This document shows, one piece after another, positions 1 to 5,952 of a stretch of 15,859 nt of DNA. The notes beneath the pieces are model-generated. The model was not told the DNA's origin, made no database searches, and was given only the letters and a program-made list of their open reading frames with translations. The stretch lies in contig JBFWQM010000117.1 in assembly GCA_050249455.1 (NCBI GenBank), forward strand, positions 1-15,859, given 5' to 3'. The translations under genes and the position numbers were made by a program. Each line of letters begins with the position of its first letter. Positions within the stretch are counted from its first letter, which is position 1. This DNA is from JBFWQM01 sp050249455. GTDB lineage: Bacteria; Pseudomonadota; Alphaproteobacteria; MPNO01; VGEU01.

Positions 1-16
1 CGGCGCGGCCGTCGCG

Positions 17-439
17 TCAGCGGCGGCCGAGGGCGAACCCGGTAAGGGCGGCGACGGCAAGGATGGCAAGCGGGGAGGCTTCGCGACCGAGGCTCCGGCC
101 GACATCGACCAGCAGGCGGTCGAGTTCGGCAGGCTCCAGCAGCGCGTCGATCGGCTCCGGTTCGGGGGCCGGCGGCTCGGCCTTCGAGTGGTGCGAGGCA
201 ACCGCCAGCACGATGCCGCCGGCGACGGCGAAGACGACGGCGAACCCGGCGGCGGCATAGATCACGCCGTATTCCAGCGCCGCCACCGTGAAGGCCGCCG
301 ACAGCCCGTAGACGATGGCGATGGCGAACAGGACGATCGCAGCCAGCAGCAGCCAGACATGGCGCAGCGTTTCCGAAACCGCCGCCTGCCCGCGCCGCAG
401 CGCCGGGCCGGCCAGCGCGCGGGCGAGTGAGGACAGCAT
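17..439 (-). CDS. Holin-like / YqjE-like small membrane protein
   Basis: 140-residue membrane protein. Hydrophobic segments lie at about residues 28-50 and 58-82, followed by a Pro/Glu-rich hydrophilic stretch (88-105) and a third hydrophobic segment near the C-terminus (121-138) ending in GRR. This layout resembles the putative actinobacterial holin-X / YqjE group (phage-holin superfamily III), which is found on many bacterial chromosomes without any phage link. It starts only 3 nt after the stop of the DUF883 gene at 443-751, so the two are almost certainly co-transcribed. The same order, DUF883 then YqjE-like, occurs in the enterobacterial yqjD-yqjE genes. No catalytic motif is visible; a role in envelope stress is inference from context. 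Gene reality is well supported by hydrophobicity and coupling; family assignment is moderate. Confidence 0.7.
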   Translation of the reverse strand: MLSSLARALAGPALRRGQAAVSETLRHVWLLLAAIVLFAIAIVYGLSAAFTVAALEYGVIYAAAGFAVVFAVAGGIVLAVASHHSKAEPPAPEPEPIDALLEPAELDRLLVDVGRSLGREASPLAILAVAALTGFALGRR

Positions 440-442
440 CGG

Positions 443-751
443 CTACTTCCGGCGCGACAAAATGGCCATCAGGTAGCCGGCCGCGAGGGCGATAGCGACC
501 GCCGTGAGCGGATTCCGCTCGACGGTGGCCTCCAGCCGTGCGGTGGCCTCTCCCGCCTTGGCGCCGGCGGCTTGCGCGGCCGCGTTGCCGCGCGCCATCA
601 GGCCGTCGACCTGCTTGCGCAATTCAGCCACCGCGCCGGCGGTCTCGGTCGCCGCCATCTTGCCCACGGTGCCTGCAAGCGCCTCGATGTCGCGGCGCAC
701 GGCGGCAAGTTCCTCGCGCAGTTCCTCGGCGGACTCGGTCCGTGCGTTCAT
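443..751 (-). CDS. DUF883 family (YqjD/ElaB-like) membrane-anchored protein
   Basis: 102-residue protein. The N-terminal ~70 residues are charged, alanine-rich and predicted helical/coiled coil. The C-terminus carries the DUF883 signature, ERNPLTAVAIALAAGYLMA followed by a basic tail, i.e. one glycine-containing membrane helix at about 80-99. Family members (YqjD, ElaB) are inner-membrane-anchored, stress/stationary-phase proteins, some reported to bind ribosomes. The frame is open up to 955, but I chose the ATG at 751 because AAGGAG sits just upstream on the minus strand (complement of about 760-765) and the extra upstream residues do not look like DUF883. A one-mismatch EcfG-type promoter (GAAAC-N16-CGTT, 788-812) lies about 30 nt upstream of the start. 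It shares a transcript with the holin-like gene that follows. Confidence 0.85.
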   Translation of the reverse strand: MNARTESAEELREELAAVRRDIEALAGTVGKMAATETAGAVAELRKQVDGLMARGNAAAQAAGAKAGEATARLEATVERNPLTAVAIALAAGYLMAILSRRK

Positions 752-787
752 TCTTCGTCTCCTTGGATCAACAGGTTCCCGGACAGG

Positions 788-812
788 AACGGCTGAGAGC
801 GCGGAATGTTTC
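788..812 (-). promoter_or_regulatory. Imperfect EcfG-type promoter for the DUF883 gene
   Basis: On the minus strand GAAAC (812-808) is followed after exactly 16 nt by CGTT (791-788). The EcfG consensus is GGAAC-N16/17-CGTT, so there is one mismatch, in the -35. Transcription would start near 780, giving a leader of about 30 nt before the ATG at 751. The site lies in the 103-nt gap between the kinase and DUF883 genes. The mismatch is at a usually conserved position, so this is only suggestive. Confidence 0.35.
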
Positions 813-854
813 GCGGGCTCGCCGCCGTGTGCGCAATTTGCGGTGAAAAGCGCG

Positions 855-2588
855 TCAGGCGGCGCGGCCGGTCTCGAACGATTCGGGGAACGTGACGACG
901 ATCCGCGTGCCGTGCTCGACCTCGATGGCCAGGGTGCCGCCCAGCTGGCGCGCAAAGCCCGCCATCAGGCTCTGTCCCAGCCCATCGGAGGCCAGCGGGT
1001 CCGTGGTGCGCGCGCCGACCCCGTCGTCGGCGACGGTCAGCGTCATCATCCCGCCCTCGCCGGGCGTCAGCGTGACGGCCACCACGCCGTCCCTGTCGGG
1101 AAACGCATGCTGGAAGGCATTGGTGACCGCCTCGGTCACCAGCATCGCCAGCGCGACCGCCTTGTCGGTGTCCATCATCATGGCCGGGACGTCGAAGGTC
1201 ATGCGGACGCGCTGCGGCTGGCCGGCCAGCAGCTCGCGCAGCTGAGTGCCGAGCGCATCGAAGAAAGGCTGCAGGGCGACGGCATCCAGCTTGTTCGATT
1301 CGTAGAGGATGCGATGGACGAGCGCGAGCGCGTTGATCCGCCCGCGCAGCGTGAGCAGCGCGGCCGCCGCCGCCGGATCGCGCACCGAGCGCGAGTGCAG
1401 GTTGAGCAGGCTTCCCATGATCTGGAAGTTGTTCTTCACCCGGTGATGGATCTCCCGGATCAGCATCTCGCGGTACTCGACCAGCTCCTTGAGCTCGCCG
1501 TTGCGCGCCTCGATCGTCTCCAGCATCTCGCCCAGCGCCACGCCCAGCTCGCGCAGCTCCGTCGGCGCGTTGGCCAGGCGCACCGGGCGGATGGAGTAGC
1601 GGCCCTTGGCATAGGCGTGCGCGAGCCGCTGCAGGTAGTTGATCCACTGGATCACCATCACCTCGGTGCCGAGCCACGCCACCGCGGCGACGAGCAGCCA
1701 GATCACGATCGGCGTGGCGAGGCCGGTCATCAGCTTGAAATGGCTCCAGCTGATCAGGGTGGCCGCCGGCTGCGCGAAGACGATGCGCATCGAGCCGTCC
1801 AGCATCGGCATCACGGTCAGGACGAACCGGTCGCCGTCCGCGGTCCGGCGATAGATTGCCTTGCCGTCGCCGGCGGCCGACGCCTGCCCCAGCGCCAGCG
1901 CGGAGATGTCGCGGGCCTCGATAACGGTTCCCTGCTGATGGACCGGCAGCACCTCGCCCTTGGCGTCGATCAGGCCGACGAAGGAGCTCTCCGAGCGCGG
2001 GCGCTGCGGCTCGACGCCGAGCAGCGTGTCGATCTTGAGCCCCAGGCTGACCGCGCCGGAGAACCCGGTGGCGTTGCGCAGCGGCACGGCGATCACGATG
2101 GAGCGCGCGTCGAGCAGCCGGCTCTGCAGGACCTCGCTGACGACGAAATCCTTTCCGTTGGCGAGTTCCCGGAACCAGCGGCGGTCGGAAAGATCGATAC
2201 CCACGCCGCCCGGCTGGTCGGTGCACACGACCTTGCCGGCACGGTTGACGATCGCGATGGCGTTGTAGTGGGGCAGCGCCAGGATGACGGTGGCGACGTC
2301 CTCGTCGCAGGTCCCCTCGATGGAGGCGCGCACCTCCTCCCGGGCGGCGAGCAGGGTCAGCACGATACGCGCGCTGGAGATGACCCACTCGTATTCCTCC
2401 GCCGCGGCCCGGGCGGACAGCACCAGGTTCTCCTCGACCGAGCGAACCTCGTCCTTGTAGTTCCAATAGGCCTGCAGGACGCTGAACACCGCCGGCGGGG
2501 CGATGGCGATCAGCAGGACGATCATGAAACGCTGCCGCAGCGACCCCACCCGTCCCGGCAGGCGCCGCACGTAGTAGAGGAAACTCAC
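855..2588 (-). CDS. HWE/HisKA_2 sensor histidine kinase of the general stress response (PhyK-like)
   Basis: 577-residue membrane sensor kinase. TM1 is at about residues 21-43 and TM2 at about 287-308. They enclose a ~240-residue periplasmic domain with the RRWFRELANGKDF pattern of PDC/dCache sensors. A HAMP-like linker (308-360) leads to the HisKA_2 dimerisation/phosphotransfer helix EIHHRVKNNFQ (phospho-accepting His probably H382). The ATPase domain shows the N box around E486-N490, DDGVG at 521-525 and DGLGQSLM at 535-542. The start is GTG at 2588, overlapping the ecfG stop by 4 nt (GTGA). There is no clear ribosome-binding site, so translation is probably coupled to ecfG. Kinases of this class phosphorylate PhyR, and its place as third gene of nepR-ecfG-kinase makes PhyR the likely partner (inference). 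The periplasmic ligand cannot be guessed. Confidence 0.9.
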   Translation of the reverse strand: MSFLYYVRRLPGRVGSLRQRFMIVLLIAIAPPAVFSVLQAYWNYKDEVRSVEENLVLSARAAAEEYEWVISSARIVLTLLAAREEVRASIEGTCDEDVATVILALPHYNAIAIVNRAGKVVCTDQPGGVGIDLSDRRWFRELANGKDFVVSEVLQSRLLDARSIVIAVPLRNATGFSGAVSLGLKIDTLLGVEPQRPRSESSFVGLIDAKGEVLPVHQQGTVIEARDISALALGQASAAGDGKAIYRRTADGDRFVLTVMPMLDGSMRIVFAQPAATLISWSHFKLMTGLATPIVIWLLVAAVAWLGTEVMVIQWINYLQRLAHAYAKGRYSIRPVRLANAPTELRELGVALGEMLETIEARNGELKELVEYREMLIREIHHRVKNNFQIMGSLLNLHSRSVRDPAAAAALLTLRGRINALALVHRILYESNKLDAVALQPFFDALGTQLRELLAGQPQRVRMTFDVPAMMMDTDKAVALAMLVTEAVTNAFQHAFPDRDGVVAVTLTPGEGGMMTLTVADDGVGARTTDPLASDGLGQSLMAGFARQLGGTLAIEVEHGTRIVVTFPESFETGRAA

Positions 2589-3157
2589 AGCCGCGCGATG
2601 CGGCGCGGCTTTTCAATTTCCTCCGCATTCTCGGCGGCCGGACCGGAGCCTTCGCCCGCCGGGGCGCCCGCTTCCTCGCCCTCCATGTAGATCATGATCG
2701 CCCGCCGGGCGCGCGAGACGCGGCTCTTGATCGTGCCGACCGCGCACCCGCAGATCGATGCCGCTTCCTCGTACGAGCAGCCGCCCGCCCCGACCAGCAT
2801 GATCGCTTCGCGCTGTTCCGCCGGAAGGCGGGCGAGGGCGCGGCGCAGGTCGCGTTTCTGGATCTCGGTGAACTGCTCCGGGGCGGCCGGCAGGCTGGCC
2901 GCCCGGATGCCGTCGGGGTCCTCCACCTCGCGGCCGCGTCGGCGGTGATCGCTGTAATAGGTGTTGCGGGCAATGGTGAACAGCCACGCCTTCAGGTTGG
3001 TGCCGACGGTAAAGCTCTCGCGCGCGCCCCATGCCTTCAGCAGGGTCTCCTGCGCCAGGTCGTCCGCACGTGTCGGGTCATTGCACAAGGCCCGCGAGAA
3101 CGCACGCAATGCCGGGATGAGGTCCAGCACCTGGGCCTTGAAATCCGCGCTATTCAT
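2585..3157 (-). CDS. ecfG: EcfG-family ECF sigma factor (general stress response)
   Basis: 190-residue ECF sigma factor that directs RNA polymerase to GGAAC-N16/17-CGTT promoters. The sigma-2 region spans about residues 15-72 and includes DPTRADDLAQETLLKAW and GTNLKAWLFTIARN. The sigma-4 region spans about 103-152, with LPAEQREAIMLV and the helix-turn-helix VGTIKSRVSRARR. The C-terminal ~35 residues are a variable acidic/basic tail. The start at 3157 is supported by AGGAAGGAG just upstream. It lies 37 nt after nepR and overlaps the kinase gene by 4 nt, so it is the middle gene of an operon driven by the promoter at 3547-3571. That promoter has the EcfG consensus, so the operon is probably autoregulated. 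Assignment as EcfG (ECF15) rests on sequence together with nepR and phyR neighbours. Confidence 0.95.
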   Translation of the reverse strand: MNSADFKAQVLDLIPALRAFSRALCNDPTRADDLAQETLLKAWGARESFTVGTNLKAWLFTIARNTYYSDHRRRGREVEDPDGIRAASLPAAPEQFTEIQKRDLRRALARLPAEQREAIMLVGAGGCSYEEAASICGCAVGTIKSRVSRARRAIMIYMEGEEAGAPAGEGSGPAAENAEEIEKPRRIARL

Positions 3158-3194
3158 GTCCTCTCCTTCCTATGGTCAGAACATGCGAGGGATT

Positions 3195-3470
3195 TCAGAC
3201 GTCGCCCTTGGGCTGATCGCCGCTGTCCTTCTCCCTTTCCTTCCGCTCCAGCTCTTCGAGAAGTGACTTGAAGGAGTCCGGAACCGGTTCGCTCACCGTG
3301 TCCTGGAACAGGTCGCGCAACCCGCGGCTGAGCCAAGCGCGCTGGATGCGCTCCCGTCCCGCTTCGCTGCGGATGGAGATGGCGGGCCTCTCCTTGCCCT
3401 GCTCTCCCCGCTCGGGGTCGTCTTCGCCCCGCGGAGAGCGGTCTTCGGTCTTCTGGTTAGCACTCGACAT
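3195..3470 (-). CDS. nepR: NepR anti-sigma factor
   Basis: 91-residue small anti-sigma factor. NepR binds and holds EcfG until phosphorylated PhyR displaces it. The N-terminal ~45 residues are polar and look disordered. The conserved NepR core follows at about residues 48-76, with helix 1 around GLRDLFQDTVS, the hallmark EPVPDSF linker (61-67) and helix 2 around SLLEELE. The C-terminus is highly charged. The ATG at 3470 is preceded by AAGGA at suitable spacing. It is first gene of nepR-ecfG-kinase and divergent from phyR, the classical arrangement. An exact EcfG-type promoter lies about 77 nt upstream of the start. Length is somewhat above the ~60-residue minimum of the family because of the long N-terminal extension. 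Confidence 0.93.
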   Translation of the reverse strand: MSSANQKTEDRSPRGEDDPERGEQGKERPAISIRSEAGRERIQRAWLSRGLRDLFQDTVSEPVPDSFKSLLEELERKEREKDSGDQPKGDV

Positions 3471-3546
3471 GCGCCAGGTCCTTGGGGGTTCGACGTGACA
3501 AACTCCCGGTCAAGGGGCGATTCGGCCCGGGTTGCCGGACCACCAT

Positions 3547-3571
3547 AACGCCCCCTTTGATGGCGGGTTCC
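3547..3571 (-). promoter_or_regulatory. EcfG-dependent promoter of nepR-ecfG-kinase
   Basis: Minus-strand GGAAC (3571-3567), 16-nt spacer, CGTT (3550-3547): an exact match to the EcfG promoter consensus. The transcript would start around 3540, leaving a leader of about 70 nt before nepR. The sigma factor's own operon having this promoter implies positive autoregulation, known for ecfG in other Alphaproteobacteria. Confidence 0.88.
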
Positions 3572-3622
3572 ATCGGTCCGCGGATTATTTTGCTCATAGC
3601 GATGACACGGCGCAAAATTGAT

Positions 3623-3647
3623 GGAACCAAGCGACTGTCCCGGCGTT
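3623..3647 (+). promoter_or_regulatory. EcfG-dependent promoter of phyR
   Basis: Plus-strand GGAAC (3623-3627), 16-nt spacer, CGTT (3644-3647): an exact consensus match. Transcription would begin near 3654, about 49 nt before the ATG at 3703. It is back to back with the nepR promoter, with 51 nt between the two -35 elements. Confidence 0.88.
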
Positions 3648-3686
3648 AAGCAACGCTCGCAAGGCCCAAGACCCCAACCCGAGGCC

Positions 3687-3692
3687 AGGAGG
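3687..3692 (+). promoter_or_regulatory. Ribosome-binding site supporting a phyR start at 3703
   Basis: AGGAGG lies 10 nt before the ATG at 3703, with a second purine run AGGAAA closer in. No comparable site precedes the ATG at 3752. It therefore argues that translation of phyR is meant to begin at 3703, in a different frame from the body of the gene. Confidence 0.7.
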
Positions 3693-3702
3693 CGTCAGGA
3701 AA

Positions 3703-3843
3703 ATGACCCGTTCGGAAGCGGTCGCCCCGCATCTTCCGTTTCTCCGCCGATATGCGCGCGCTTACCGGTACCCAGGCCAGCGGCGACGCCTATGTTCGCG
3801 CGACGCTGGAAGCTCTCATCGCCGACCCCGACCGGATGACTGA
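3703..3843 (+). other. phyR: Out-of-frame N-terminal segment of phyR (frameshift remnant)
   Basis: Reading from the ATG at 3703 gives a 46-residue peptide ending at TGA 3841-3843. Its first ~20 residues include APHLPFLRRYARA, the canonical beginning of PhyR sigma-like domains, which in the family runs on directly into ALTG-Q-SGD. Here the continuation ALTGTQASGD is in the next frame. The break falls at a (GC)4 run (3754-3761); five GC units would restore one continuous frame. I see this as a 2-nt deletion, either real or a sequencing/assembly error in a GC dinucleotide run. Confidence 0.8.
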
Positions 3844-4501
3844 CGAGACGACCCCCCGGGTCGGCCTCTACCGGCTGTTCCACGCGATCTGGGCCACCAC
3901 GGCCGTGCCGGAGCCGGCCGACGAAGAAGGGGTCGAGCGAGGCGCCCAGGATCGGCTTCGGCAATTGGTGCCGGAGCGGCGCCAGGCGCTGCTGCTGACC
4001 GCCCTCGAAGGGTTCTCGGTCGACGAGGTGGCGCAGATCCTCGACCGCACGCCGCCGGAGGTGCAGCAGCTGGTCTCCCAGGTGATGGAGGACATCGAGC
4101 GCGAGATCGCGACGAGCGTCCTGATCATCGAGGACGAGCCGATCATCGCCCTGGACCTCAGCCGCATCGTGCGCGACCTCGGCCATACCGTGACCCACGT
4201 CGCGGTGACGCGCGCGGATGCCGTCGCGGCGGCCCGCAAGCACCGCCCCGGCCTAATCCTGGCCGACATCCAGCTTGCCGACCGCAGCTCGGGGATCGAC
4301 GCCGTCCACGACATCCTCGACGAAGGCCGCATCCCGGTCATCTTCATCACCGCGTATCCGGAGCGGTTGCTGACCGGCAAGCGGATGGAGCCGACCTTCC
4401 TCATCACCAAGCCGTTCCTCCCCGACTCGGTGAAGGCCGCCATCAGCCAGGCGCTGTTCTTCTACCCGCCGGCCGAGGAGGCGGGCCGCGCCCGGGGCTG
4501 A
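3752..4501 (+). CDS. phyR: PhyR response regulator / anti-anti-sigma factor (N-terminus frameshifted)
   Basis: This frame gives 249 residues; family members are usually about 260-270. The N-terminal part (about 1-118) is the EcfG-like sigma-mimic domain that captures NepR, with GDAYVRATLEALIA and the sigma-4-like LVPERRQALLLTALEGFSVDEVAQIL. The receiver domain (about 121-238) has the acidic pair E127/D128, phospho-acceptor D172 (in LADIQLAD), T200 and K220 (TKPF). Phosphorylation exposes the sigma-like domain, which frees EcfG from NepR. The ATG at 3752 lacks a ribosome-binding site and omits the conserved first helix. The true start is very likely 3703, but that frame differs by one nucleotide at the GC run. 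If the lesion is real, PhyR is truncated or not made and the stress response would be locked off. Divergent from nepR, with its own exact EcfG promoter. Confidence 0.9.
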   Translation: MRALTGTQASGDAYVRATLEALIADPDRMTDETTPRVGLYRLFHAIWATTAVPEPADEEGVERGAQDRLRQLVPERRQALLLTALEGFSVDEVAQILDRTPPEVQQLVSQVMEDIEREIATSVLIIEDEPIIALDLSRIVRDLGHTVTHVAVTRADAVAAARKHRPGLILADIQLADRSSGIDAVHDILDEGRIPVIFITAYPERLLTGKRMEPTFLITKPFLPDSVKAAISQALFFYPPAEEAGRARG

Positions 4502-4511
4502 GCCGCGGCCC
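4483..4511. terminator. Hairpin between convergent phyR and small ORF
   Basis: GGGCCGCG (4483-4490) and CGCGGCCC (4504-4511) form an 8-bp stem with a 13-nt loop spanning the phyR stop codon. It sits where phyR and the minus-strand ORF converge. There is no T-tract on either side, so a terminator role is only possible. Confidence 0.3.
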
Positions 4512-4518
4512 ACGACGG

Positions 4519-4707
4519 TCAGCGCCTGCTCTCCCAGGCACGGATGTGCCGGCGGCTCTCGGGCGAACGGTCGGCGACGGGCCGCTGCATGCGCCAGGCG
4601 AAAGCCGTCTGGCGCGCCGCGGCGCGGTGCTGAGCCTTCGCATCGGCCTCGCCGAGCTGGCGGGGCGTACGCGAAGCATTCTCGGCCTTGCGGTTCTGAC
4701 GCTCCAT
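4519..4707 (-). CDS. Small basic hypothetical protein, putative general-stress gene
   Basis: 62-residue, Arg/Ala/Gln-rich basic protein with no membrane segment, no cysteine and no motif I recognise. The frame is open up to 4959, but I start at the ATG at 4707 because GAGGAG (complement of 4715-4720) sits 7 nt upstream. An exact EcfG-type promoter (4748-4772, minus strand) would start transcription about 34 nt before that ATG. The match between promoter, ribosome-binding site and start is the main evidence that this short frame is a real gene. It converges on phyR with an 17-nt gap. Function unknown; a small basic protein under stress control might bind nucleic acid, but nothing in the sequence proves it. 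Confidence 0.6.
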   Translation of the reverse strand: MERQNRKAENASRTPRQLGEADAKAQHRAAARQTAFAWRMQRPVADRSPESRRHIRAWESRR

Positions 4708-4747
4708 CGCTGCGCTCCTCGCATGTTGTCGTCGTGCGGCCCGATGA

Positions 4748-4772
4748 AACGGGGCGGACGGCGCTGCGTTCC
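4748..4772 (-). promoter_or_regulatory. EcfG-dependent promoter for the small ORF at 4519-4707
   Basis: Minus-strand GGAAC (4772-4768), 16-nt spacer, CGTT (4751-4748): exact consensus. It is 24 nt away from, and divergent to, the plus-strand promoter at 4797-4821. Confidence 0.8.
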
Positions 4773-4796
4773 CGGCCTGAAGCACGTTCCCGCCCG

Positions 4797-4821
4797 GGAA
4801 CCGCGCGCTCGCGCCGACGTT
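4797..4821 (+). promoter_or_regulatory. EcfG-dependent promoter for DUF1328 and downstream iron genes
   Basis: Plus-strand GGAAC (4797-4801), 16-nt spacer, CGTT (4818-4821): exact consensus. The start point would be near 4828, with a leader of about 34 nt to the ATG at 4862. Transcription may continue through the iron-permease-like gene and possibly the EncFtn/encapsulin pair, because no strong terminator is seen before 6771. Confidence 0.82.
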
Positions 4822-4861
4822 TCGTTGACGGCGTCCGTCAGGACATCGATAGGAGCGGGGA

Positions 4862-5038
4862 ATGCTGCGCTGGGCCCTCATCTTCTTCCTGGTTGCGATC
4901 GTGGCGGGCGTGTTCGGCTTCGGCGGCATCTCCGTCGCCGCGGCCGAAATCGCGCGCATCCTGTTCTTCGTCTTCCTGGTGCTGCTGCTGATCAGCCTCG
5001 TCGCCTACTCGGCGCGCGGACGCCGGCCGCCGGTGTAG
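4862..5038 (+). CDS. DUF1328 (YtjA) family small membrane protein
   Basis: 58-residue protein too short for many gene callers. It opens MLRWALIFFLVAIVAGVFGFGG and has two hydrophobic helices (about 3-20 and 30-49), then a short basic tail RGRRPPV. This is the textbook pattern and length of the DUF1328/YtjA family of inner-membrane proteins, whose function is unknown. AGGAG precedes the ATG at about 7 nt, and an exact EcfG-type promoter lies just upstream. The next gene begins 12 nt after the stop, so the two form an operon. DUF1328 genes frequently appear beside stress-response genes; membrane adaptation under stress is an inference. Confidence 0.85.
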   Translation: MLRWALIFFLVAIVAGVFGFGGISVAAAEIARILFFVFLVLLLISLVAYSARGRRPPV

Positions 5039-5050
5039 CCGGCGCCGGCC

Positions 5051-5491
5051 ATGTCGCATTCCGGATTTGCCCGCTTCGCTTCGACGGTGTCGCGGCTGGC
5101 CGGCCGCCCCGCCACCTTCATCATCGCCGCGGCGCTGATGGCGGCGTGGGCGGCGCTCGGGCCGTTCGTCGGCTTCTCGGAAACCTGGCAGCTGACCGTC
5201 AATACCGGGACGACGATCGTCACGTTCCTCATGGTCTTCATCATCCAGAATACGCAGAACCGCGACGGCATGGCGCTGCAGATCAAGCTGGACGAGCTGA
5301 TCCACGCCACGCAGCGCGCGCACGACGCGCTGCTGGACCTGGAGGAGCTGTCGGACAGCGACCTCGACGCATTCCGGCGCCGTTACATCGCCGTGGCCCG
5401 CAGGGCACGCGAGGCCGGCATCAACCTCGACGATCCGGATGCGGCGCCCGACGACCCGGCCGCTGACGCGCCGGTGCCGGACAGGGCATAA
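5051..5491 (+). CDS. Low-affinity iron permease family membrane protein
   Basis: 146 residues with two membrane helices (about 21-40 and 49-66), then the conserved NTQNRDGMALQIKLDELI block (67-84), which marks the bacterial low-affinity iron permease family (PF04120). The C-terminal ~60 residues are charged and helical, ending in an acidic Asp/Ala/Pro-rich tail. Bacterial members are named after the yeast Fet4 family, but they are much shorter and their transport activity is mostly untested, so iron transport is not proven. Starts 12 nt after the DUF1328 gene and is probably translated from the same EcfG-driven transcript. It is followed after 74 nt by the encapsulated ferritin gene, which strengthens an iron connection. 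Confidence 0.8.
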   Translation: MSHSGFARFASTVSRLAGRPATFIIAAALMAAWAALGPFVGFSETWQLTVNTGTTIVTFLMVFIIQNTQNRDGMALQIKLDELIHATQRAHDALLDLEELSDSDLDAFRRRYIAVARRAREAGINLDDPDAAPDDPAADAPVPDRA

Positions 5492-5565
5492 TGCTGGGCG
5501 GAGCCCGCTCGATCTTCTAGGATTTCCCGTCCCCACCCCACACGACCGCAAGGCAAAGGACATCC

Positions 5566-5949
5566 ATGCCAGACAACAGCGCGACCCTGCACGAAAACCC
5601 GTCGGCCGTCCGGCCGGAGACGATCGACCAGCACCGGGCGATCGCCTCGGTGATGGAAGAGCTGGAGGCGGTGGACTGGTATGCCCAGCGCGTCGATGCG
5701 ACCGCCGACGCAGACCTGCGCGCCATCCTCGCGCACAACCGCGACGAGGAGAAGGAACACGCCGCGATGGTGCTGGAGTGGTTGCGCCGGCGCGATCCGA
5801 CGCTCGACGAGCACCTGCGCACCTACCTGTTCTCCGAAGGGCCGATCACTGCGATCGAGAAGTCGGCGACGGCGGGCGAGGGCGGCGAGGCCGGCGCGGC
5901 GCCGGCCGGCGACGGCTCGCTCGGCATCGGCAGCCTGAAGGAGGCCTGA
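5566..5949 (+). CDS. encFtn: Encapsulated ferritin-like protein (EncFtn), encapsulin cargo
   Basis: 127-residue cargo ferroxidase of a family 1 encapsulin. EncFtn proteins form a decameric ring and oxidise Fe(II) at dimer interfaces; the shell stores the mineral. The helical core (about 20-95) carries SVMEELEAVDWY and HNRDEEKEHAAM. The ferroxidase ligands of the Rhodospirillum rubrum protein, E32, E62 and H65, plus W38 and Y39, are present at the same numbers. An Ala/Gly-rich flexible linker (about 101-116) leads to the C-terminal shell-targeting peptide DGSLGIGSLKEA, the conserved (L)xxGSL motif. AAGGA precedes the ATG. The gene lies 3 nt before the shell gene and 74 nt after the iron-permease-like gene, with no obvious promoter of its own in that gap, so it may be read from the EcfG promoter at 4797. 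Confidence 0.95.
   Translation: MPDNSATLHENPSAVRPETIDQHRAIASVMEELEAVDWYAQRVDATADADLRAILAHNRDEEKEHAAMVLEWLRRRDPTLDEHLRTYLFSEGPITAIEKSATAGEGGEAGAAPAGDGSLGIGSLKEA
5938..5944 (+). promoter_or_regulatory. Shine-Dalgarno of encapsulin inside the cargo targeting-peptide codons
   Basis: AAGGAGG, 8 nt before the encapsulin ATG at 5953, overlaps the Lys-Glu-Ala codons that end the EncFtn targeting peptide. It supports start 5953 and strong translation of the shell protein. Confidence 0.75.
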
Positions 5950-5952
5950 GCC

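Noticed and set aside
17..439. Holin-like protein as sign of a prophage
   Set aside because: No integrase, capsid, tail or lysis genes nearby; the pairing with a DUF883 gene matches a common chromosomal pair. The HK97-fold encapsulin is also not a phage capsid here, because it is adjacent to its ferritin cargo.
786..810. Plus-strand GGAAC followed after 16 nt by TGTT
   Set aside because: It points into the 3' end of the kinase gene with no plus-strand gene downstream, and the -10 deviates.
504..2690. Long plus-strand open frame (728 codons) opposite the kinase
   Set aside because: It is a GC-rich antisense shadow of the kinase; its translation is Arg/Gln/His-rich low complexity without any domain, whereas the minus strand shows clear kinase motifs.
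3280..3304. GGAAC inside nepR
   Set aside because: No CGTT-like element at 16-17 nt and it lies within coding sequence.
5492..5565. Possible promoter or terminator before EncFtn
   Set aside because: Only a 4-bp GGGC/GCCC hairpin and no recognisable -35/-10 or EcfG element were found; too weak to annotate.
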